Assembly (NCBI GenBank): GCA_046727855.1
Contig: JBKPDL010000115.1
Span: 1 to 19,779 of the forward strand
From: DASPWV01 sp046727855
Lineage (GTDB): Bacteria > Acidobacteriota > Vicinamibacteria > Vicinamibacterales > UBA2999
DNA: 19,779 nucleotides
Reading direction: 5' to 3'
The position numbers were made by a program, and so were the translations under genes. The notes under the pieces were generated by a model. The model made no database searches and was not told the origin of the DNA. It worked only from the letters and a program-made list of their open reading frames with translations. This document shows positions 12,332 through 17,145 of the stretch, piece after piece. Position 1 is the first letter of the stretch, and each line of letters begins with the position of its first letter.

Positions 12332-13450
12332 TCAGTTCCTCGTTCCGGCAGAGGCGGTCGACGAATCCTGCTGCGGCGACGGCTGCTGACCAATGCCGAA
12401 AAACTTCTGTGTGTGAGTGGTAAGCCAGTTGAAGAGGTGACGCGTTTCCCAGAAGCGCCCTTGATTCGAGCGCGCGCCGAGCACGACGACGGCCACCTGC
12501 TGCCCGGTTTGCGGCAGACGCAGGAGCGTGGCGAGACAGTATCCGGCGCGGCCGATGAAACCGGTCTTGCCACCCACGACATCCAGGTTGCCTTCGCGCA
12601 CCAGGTGATTGGTGCTCTTCACATTGATCGTCCTGGTACCTGCGTAGATCGTGTGGTCGACTTTGCGCATGATGCTGCCGACCCGTTCGTCAGTGGCGGC
12701 AAACGTAATCAAACGCGCCATGTCGTACGCCGATGACACGTTCGAGGCGAGCAGCCCCGACGGATCAGCGTAGTGAGTTTTTTCGAGCCCGAGTTCGGCA
12801 GCCTTTTGATTCATCTGATCGACGAAGCCGGATGCGCCGTATGGAGAGATGCGCGCGAGCGCGCGCGCCGCGGCGTTGTCCGATCCGACGAGCAGCAGGT
12901 TGAGCAGATCCTCGGCCGTGACGTTGTAGCCTGCGCGCAGATAGGTGGTGGACGCGCGATACGTGTCAGCGCGCTGAACGTCGACGGGCGTGGACAGCGG
13001 CACGCCGCTCTCGAGAAAGACAAGCGCCGTCATCACCTTGGTGATGCTCGCGATCGAGCGTAATTCCTGCGAGTTCTCTTGCCACAGAACCTGATTCGTA
13101 TCCGGGCTGTAGATAATGGCCGCTTCGGCGCGAACGTCGGGAACTTCCTCGCCGAGCTCGTCGAGCTTTACGCGCGGTGTCGTCACCTCGCGCATTTCCC
13201 TTGCGCGGGCCGCCGCACGGGCTTGCGCCAGACGCGCGGCGCGAGATTTTGCGCTCGACGAATACCGCTTGCGTTGGGTACGCGCCGGCGTTTTCTTCGC
13301 TGCGGCTGCGCTGACCGATGGCCTGGTGGATCGGGACTTTTGTGTCGCGGCGCTCGCCGGCTGCGCCGGCGTACTCATCATAAGTGCGACCGCAAAGACG
13401 GTGATCAGCCGGGCTACGTGCGGAAGGGTTGTGGATGCAAACTGCTTCAT
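12332..13450 (-). CDS. D-alanyl-D-alanine carboxypeptidase/endopeptidase (low-molecular-weight PBP, PBP7-like)
   Basis: This is an exported serine peptidase that trims peptidoglycan stem peptides or cross-links in the periplasm. The N-terminus has a signal peptide (basic start, hydrophobic 12-25, cleavage near SAA at 33-35), then about 50 residues rich in Ala, Arg, Lys and Ser (37-88) that probably bind wall or act as a spacer. The catalytic domain carries the three penicillin-binding motifs in order: SITK (135-138, nucleophile Ser135), SDN (190-192) and KTG (295-297), with STNHLVREG (279-287) as in PbpG-type enzymes. The 372-residue length fits with the spacer included. ATG 13448-13450 is preceded by GAGG at five bases. 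The C-terminal tail after FFGIG is low-complexity and ends in a heptamer array. It is convergent with the fdhE-like gene. Confidence 0.93.
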   Translation of the reverse strand: MKQFASTTLPHVARLITVFAVALMMSTPAQPASAATQKSRSTRPSVSAAAAKKTPARTQRKRYSSSAKSRAARLAQARAAARAREMREVTTPRVKLDELGEEVPDVRAEAAIIYSPDTNQVLWQENSQELRSIASITKVMTALVFLESGVPLSTPVDVQRADTYRASTTYLRAGYNVTAEDLLNLLLVGSDNAAARALARISPYGASGFVDQMNQKAAELGLEKTHYADPSGLLASNVSSAYDMARLITFAATDERVGSIMRKVDHTIYAGTRTINVKSTNHLVREGNLDVVGGKTGFIGRAGYCLATLLRLPQTGQQVAVVVLGARSNQGRFWETRHLFNWLTTHTQKFFGIGQQPSPQQDSSTASAGTRN

Positions 13451-13525
13451 TACCGCCTCGACGATACAAAGAGAGCATCCACACGGGGGAGGAGGCCTCT
13501 AGGATTAGCTATCCGGGTCATCGGC

Positions 13526-13553
13526 ATTGTAACATCGTTACTTTAGAGCGCAA
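13526..13553 (-). promoter_or_regulatory. Candidate promoter of the D-Ala-D-Ala carboxypeptidase gene
   Basis: On the minus strand TTGCGC (13548-13553) and TACAAT (13526-13531) are 16 bases apart, a good vegetative-type promoter. It predicts a leader of about 70 bases containing the gene's GAGG ribosome binding site, in contrast to the leaderless-looking neighbours. Confidence 0.55.
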
Positions 13554-13597
13554 CCCCTATCTCTCACTGAAATTGAGGTTTAGAGTTGCAGCCCAAG

Positions 13598-13603
13598 TAC
13601 ACT
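13598..13603 (+). promoter_or_regulatory. Candidate -10 hexamer of the membrane-protein gene (leaderless)
   Basis: TACACT ends seven bases before the ATG at 13611. A TTGAGG (13573-13578) is 19 bases upstream, longer than ideal. GAGA lies too close to the start codon to act as a ribosome binding site. Confidence 0.4.
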
Positions 13604-13610
13604 TCCGAGA

Positions 13611-14177
13611 ATGGATCCACTGAGCGTCGCCGAATACCGTGCCCTGCGGGCCACCATCCAAGCGCGCGGCGGGTTACGCCTGACGCTGTCGGTGGCCGGC
13701 CTGGCCGCCTGGGCGGTGATTCTGGTCGCTCTGTTGGCGTGGCTTCCCAACCCAATTGCAGGGAGCATTCCACTGATCCTTTTGGTCGCGACCTTTGAGG
13801 TCAATCGCATGCTCCACTTCGGCATCGAGCGAATTGGCCGGTATTTGCAGGTGTTTTACGAGAATCGCCCTGACGCTGGCCTCGACACCCCGGCGTGGGA
13901 AACGACGGTGATGCGCTGGGGGCCGAGCTTGCCTGGGGCGGGCGGGCATCCGCTGCTGCTGCCGATATTCCTTTTCGCCACACTCATCAATTTCCTCGCC
14001 GTTGTATTGCCGGGGCCCGTACCGCTCGAGTTGGGCGTGATGGCGGTGCCCCATCTGGCGTTCGTGGCGTGGATGGTCTGGGCGGATTGGGGGATGAGGC
14101 GGCAGCGGCTGCATGAGATCAAGCGATTTCAGGAGCTAAAAGCGGCCGGGCTGAGGTCCGGCCCGCCTGCCGCGTGA
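13611..14177 (+). CDS. Multi-pass membrane protein of unknown function
   Basis: I do not recognise a named family. The 188-residue protein has about four hydrophobic segments: roughly 23-45, 50-66, 115-134 and 140-160. A cytoplasm-like loop between the second and third contains FEVNRMLHFGIERIGRYLQVFYE (62-84) and PAWETTVMRWGPSLPGAGGHP. Charged residues in and near the second helix (Glu63, Arg66, His69, Glu73, Arg74, Arg77) are unusual for a structural helix and suggest an amphipathic or functional surface. The C-terminus (161-180) is basic and helical (MRRQRLHEIKRFQELK). It is a single gene flanked by oppositely oriented genes; its stop is seven bases from that of the M20 peptidase. Start ATG 13611 lacks a ribosome binding site but has a -10-like element upstream. 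No signal peptide is evident. Confidence 0.8.
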   Translation: MDPLSVAEYRALRATIQARGGLRLTLSVAGLAAWAVILVALLAWLPNPIAGSIPLILLVATFEVNRMLHFGIERIGRYLQVFYENRPDAGLDTPAWETTVMRWGPSLPGAGGHPLLLPIFLFATLINFLAVVLPGPVPLELGVMAVPHLAFVAWMVWADWGMRRQRLHEIKRFQELKAAGLRSGPPAA

Positions 14178-14181
14178 TGAC

Positions 14182-14197
14182 GGCTCAGGGCTGAGCC
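14182..14197. terminator. Hairpin between convergent genes
   Basis: GGCTCAG (14182-14188) and CTGAGCC (14191-14197) form a perfect seven-base-pair stem with a two-base centre, exactly where the membrane-protein and M20-peptidase genes end. It includes the peptidase stop codon (14185-14187). There is no T tract, so its role as a terminator is inferred from position. Confidence 0.45.
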
Positions 14198-15519
14198 AAT
14201 GCGAGCGCGATGAGCAGCGCTCGCTGCGTCCCCTTCCACGAATCCGCCGTATCAAACGATTCGTCCAGCGCGTGTGCACCCCGCCCTCTCCCGCCGCCGT
14301 CGATCGTGATCGCAGGGATCCCCATATTCATCGGGATGTTGGAATCGGTCGATCCTTCGTCCAGCGAGATCGGGATATTCAGCGCTTTCGTCGCAGAGAT
14401 GGCGGCAACGACGATTGGCGCGTCCGCCTTCGTCCGTCCGGCAGGACGATTACCGACCAGCGTCTTCTCCACCGTCAGTTGACGACTTCCCCACCGCGCG
14501 TTCTCATCGGCTACCGCATCGTCCACCGCCTTGTGAAACTTCGCGTCTACTGCTTGCAGCGACGCGGGATCCGCCGACCGCATATCGACTTCCATCCATG
14601 CGTCGTACGGAATCGCGTTCACCGACGTTCCGCCGCCGATACGGCCGACGTTGAAGGTCGTCTTCGGTTCGCTGGGCACCTGAAAATCGGCGATGCGCGC
14701 CATCGCGCGCCCGAGGGCCTGAATCGGGTTGACCATGCCAAACGCGCCGTAACTGTGTCCGCCTGGCCCTTTGAATGTGACCCGGTAGCGAAGGCTGCCG
14801 ACGGCGATGTGCGTGAGGCCGAGTCCGGTCCCGTCCACCGAGACGAAGCGATCGATCTGTCCTTTCATTCCTTCGCGGAAGAGATACTTCACGCCACGCA
14901 GATCGCCGAGCCCTTCTTCGCCGACGTTGCCGACGAACGTGATGGTGCCGGGCGTCTGAATGTTGCCTTTGACGATCGCGCGTGCTACGGCGAGCACGAC
15001 TGCAAGCCCGCGACAGTCGTCGCCAATACCGGGCGCGCGCAGGATCGAGCCTTCGCGTTTGACTTGGACGTTGGTGCCCTCGGGAAAGACCGTGTCGAGA
15101 TGAGCGGCGAACACGAGGTGGGGACGCGGCACGCCTCCGCTCGCGCTCGTCGCACCCGCGAGCTTCGGCGATGTCTCGCCGGAGCGGCCAACGGCCGCGG
15201 AGGCGGACTGCGTGCCGGGCCGATCGCCGAGGACGTTCCCCTCTTTGTCGATGCGAACGTTCTGTAGACCAATCTCGCGGAACATCTGCGCGTAAAGCTG
15301 TGCGCGCTTCGCCTCTTTGAACGGCGGCGCTTCGACTTCGCAGACGCGAATCTGATCTTCGATCGTCTGCGGCTCCGACGTGCGAAGGCCTTCGAGCGCC
15401 GCTTTGATCGCCGTGTCCTGGAGCAGGCGCGCACCGATCGCCGCGGCGTCTTGTTGGGCGAACGCGGAGGAAGCGGTGAGGATGAGCGCAAGAGCGAGGA
15501 CGGTGCCGACGCGTTGCAT
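14185..15519 (-). CDS. Secreted M20 family metallopeptidase
   Basis: This is a zinc-dependent exopeptidase of the peptidase M20 (peptidase T/carboxypeptidase G2) family, exported by a signal peptide (hydrophobic 5-20, cleavage near AFA-QQ at 19-22). The catalytic domain has AAHLDTV (138-144), GIGDDCRGLA (164-173), VGEEGLGDLRG (199-209) with the general-base Glu pair, GGHSYGAFG in the dimerisation lid, and late motifs SLDEGSTDSNIPMNMGIP and GGGRGRGAHALDE with the last metal-binding His. The 444-residue length includes about 30 extra residues (103-133, Ser/Gly/Ala-rich) between LGDRPG and the first metal-binding strand, encoded by hairpin-rich DNA. ATG 15517-15519 has no ribosome binding site, but TATACT ends seven bases before it. 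It starts 20 bases after the glycosyltransferase gene. The substrate is probably a short peptide; that is inferred. Confidence 0.92.
   Translation of the reverse strand: MQRVGTVLALALILTASSAFAQQDAAAIGARLLQDTAIKAALEGLRTSEPQTIEDQIRVCEVEAPPFKEAKRAQLYAQMFREIGLQNVRIDKEGNVLGDRPGTQSASAAVGRSGETSPKLAGATSASGGVPRPHLVFAAHLDTVFPEGTNVQVKREGSILRAPGIGDDCRGLAVVLAVARAIVKGNIQTPGTITFVGNVGEEGLGDLRGVKYLFREGMKGQIDRFVSVDGTGLGLTHIAVGSLRYRVTFKGPGGHSYGAFGMVNPIQALGRAMARIADFQVPSEPKTTFNVGRIGGGTSVNAIPYDAWMEVDMRSADPASLQAVDAKFHKAVDDAVADENARWGSRQLTVEKTLVGNRPAGRTKADAPIVVAAISATKALNIPISLDEGSTDSNIPMNMGIPAITIDGGGRGRGAHALDESFDTADSWKGTQRALLIALALAQP
15139..15180. repeat. Tandem hairpins inside the M20 peptidase gene
   Basis: GCTCGCG (15139-15145) pairs with CGCGAGC (15157-15163), and GGCGA (15167-15171) pairs with TCGCC (15176-15180). 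They lie in the stretch encoding the extra, low-complexity residues of the peptidase, and look like an in-frame palindromic insertion. Confidence 0.5.
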
Positions 15520-15526
15520 GCCGGTG

Positions 15527-15532
15527 AGTATA
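15527..15532 (-). promoter_or_regulatory. Candidate -10 hexamer of the M20 peptidase gene (leaderless)
   Basis: TATACT on the minus strand ends seven bases before the ATG. It lies in the 20-base gap after the glycosyltransferase gene, so the peptidase gene may have its own promoter. A -35 at normal spacing is not evident. Confidence 0.4.
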
Positions 15533-15539
15533 CGAAAGG

Positions 15540-17021
15540 TCAGTGTCTCTTCCGATACAACGCCTCTCCTGCCATCTCTGCCACCTTCTCAACTCGAGAA
15601 TCCGTGAGTCCGGGCGTGGCTACCAGAAAATCACCAACCTGCGCCTCCTCCACGAACCGCGCGGGTTGGTCGACGTTCGCAATGAGAGCACCGACCATTC
15701 GCGTTGCGACAAACTGCTCCGCCCCGTTCCACTGCGTGCGATAAATCGTGCGACCGCTCAGCGCCGCGCGCTCGCGCTCGAGTAAGCCCTGGAGAAAGTA
15801 GTTTTTGTCGCGGCGGTACGCCTGATAGAGCATTCTCCCTTCAGCCGTCGCAAACGCAATCACGATGATCGCGACAAGCGCGATGATGCGGCCGCGCGAG
15901 GCCGTCTTCGCCCTCAGCACAGCGTAAGAAAGGATTGCGGCGATCAAGAGCGCAAACACTGGATAAAACGGATTCAAATACCACGACAACTTGGTCTGCA
16001 TCAGCGTCGGCACGGTGAACGTCACCAGCGCCCAAAATGCAACGACGATCTTGTCCGGCCGATCGTCGAACCGGATCCACAACCACTCGCGCCACTGCGC
16101 TTTGGGCGGCGGAAACAAACACAGCGCCACGACGGCCGCTATCAACCAGTCGTAGTGATAGCGCTGCAGCATGTCGAAATAATAAAGCGGCGTGCCCGTG
16201 TGACCCTCGAACGGCGTCAGCGTTCGCGTCACGAGGTCTACCTTCCAGACTTGCGAGAGGAATTGCCATTGATCCGCACGCCACCTCGCGTACCCCCACG
16301 ACGCGACCGGGATGACGAACACCAAAGCGGCAGACGCCAGCGCTGGCCATCGTTGCGGCGCGCGGCGATGCCAGACGTCAACCAGAATCACGATGGCAAG
16401 CGGCATCAGCATGCCCGGTCCGCGCAGCAGGAAGAAACCCGCAAAGATCAGTCCGAGCGCGACGCGCGCCCAGGGTCGCGCGAACGATGCGTAGAGCACG
16501 AGGGCGGTGAGCGTCGTCAGCAACGTAAACAGCGCGTCGGTGTTTCCCGTACGGCCGGAGTGGACGTACATGAAGCCGAAGCTGGTGGCGAGGACCACAC
16601 CGGCGGCGATCGCGGTGAGTGGCCCGGCGATGCGTCTCGCCCACAACACCAGCACCAACACCGTTAGCCAGGCAGAGACAACGGATACCAGCCGCAAGGA
16701 CGTCGGCGTGATCCCGAATGCCTTGAATGAGAGCGCGGTGAGCCAGACGATGAGCGGCGGTTTGGTGATGGCCGAGTAGTCGACCTGCCCGCCGAGGCGC
16801 GTCCGCACCCAATCGCCGGTCTCAATCATCTCGGCCGCGCTCAACCCATACAGCGATTCGTCCCACTCCGTGATGGCGTCATCACTCAGACGAAACGTCA
16901 GGTTGAAGGCGGCGAGAGCAAGGACGACCGCGGCGAGCAGACGGAAATGACGCGTCCAGAACTCGGGGTCGGGCAGATTCCCGCCGACGCCGACTCGACC
17001 GGGTGCATCCGCGAGCGGCAC
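15540..17021 (-). CDS. Family 39 (ArnT/PMT-like) polytopic glycosyltransferase
   Basis: This inner-membrane GT-C glycosyltransferase transfers a sugar from a lipid-phosphate donor to a periplasmic acceptor; ArnT relatives modify lipid A and PMT relatives modify protein. The 493-residue protein has a first helix at 28-42, then the catalytic first periplasmic loop with the Asp-Glu pair in ITEWDESLYG (Asp54, Glu55), GDWVRTRLGG and the SAITKPPL motif (84-90). About ten further hydrophobic segments follow, interrupted by the HSGRTGNTDALF loop (154-165), and a soluble C-terminus begins near 400. GTG 17019-17021 is the start used; there is no ribosome binding site, but TAAACT ends nine bases before it. 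Donor and acceptor are unknown. It is divergent from the receptor gene and upstream of the secreted M20 peptidase. Confidence 0.9.
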   Translation of the reverse strand: MPLADAPGRVGVGGNLPDPEFWTRHFRLLAAVVLALAAFNLTFRLSDDAITEWDESLYGLSAAEMIETGDWVRTRLGGQVDYSAITKPPLIVWLTALSFKAFGITPTSLRLVSVVSAWLTVLVLVLWARRIAGPLTAIAAGVVLATSFGFMYVHSGRTGNTDALFTLLTTLTALVLYASFARPWARVALGLIFAGFFLLRGPGMLMPLAIVILVDVWHRRAPQRWPALASAALVFVIPVASWGYARWRADQWQFLSQVWKVDLVTRTLTPFEGHTGTPLYYFDMLQRYHYDWLIAAVVALCLFPPPKAQWREWLWIRFDDRPDKIVVAFWALVTFTVPTLMQTKLSWYLNPFYPVFALLIAAILSYAVLRAKTASRGRIIALVAIIVIAFATAEGRMLYQAYRRDKNYFLQGLLERERAALSGRTIYRTQWNGAEQFVATRMVGALIANVDQPARFVEEAQVGDFLVATPGLTDSRVEKVAEMAGEALYRKRH

Positions 17022-17030
17022 TGGCGGCGC

Positions 17031-17036
17031 AGTTTA
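17031..17036 (-). promoter_or_regulatory. Candidate -10 hexamer of the glycosyltransferase gene
   Basis: TAAACT on the minus strand ends nine bases before the GTG, with a poor -35 (TGGCGA, 17055-17060) 18 bases upstream. On the opposite strand TAAAAT (17049-17054) could be the -10 for the receptor gene, giving a leader of about 85 bases. Both are weak calls. Confidence 0.3.
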
Positions 17037-17145
17037 CGCGTTTTGAGGTAAAATTCGCCAGTTTCCCGGCGCATCTTTGGGTTCAGCGTGCCGGCCCGGA
17101 TCCAACCGGCTGGCGTCGCCGCAACTCTTTCTTCGGAGGACTTGT

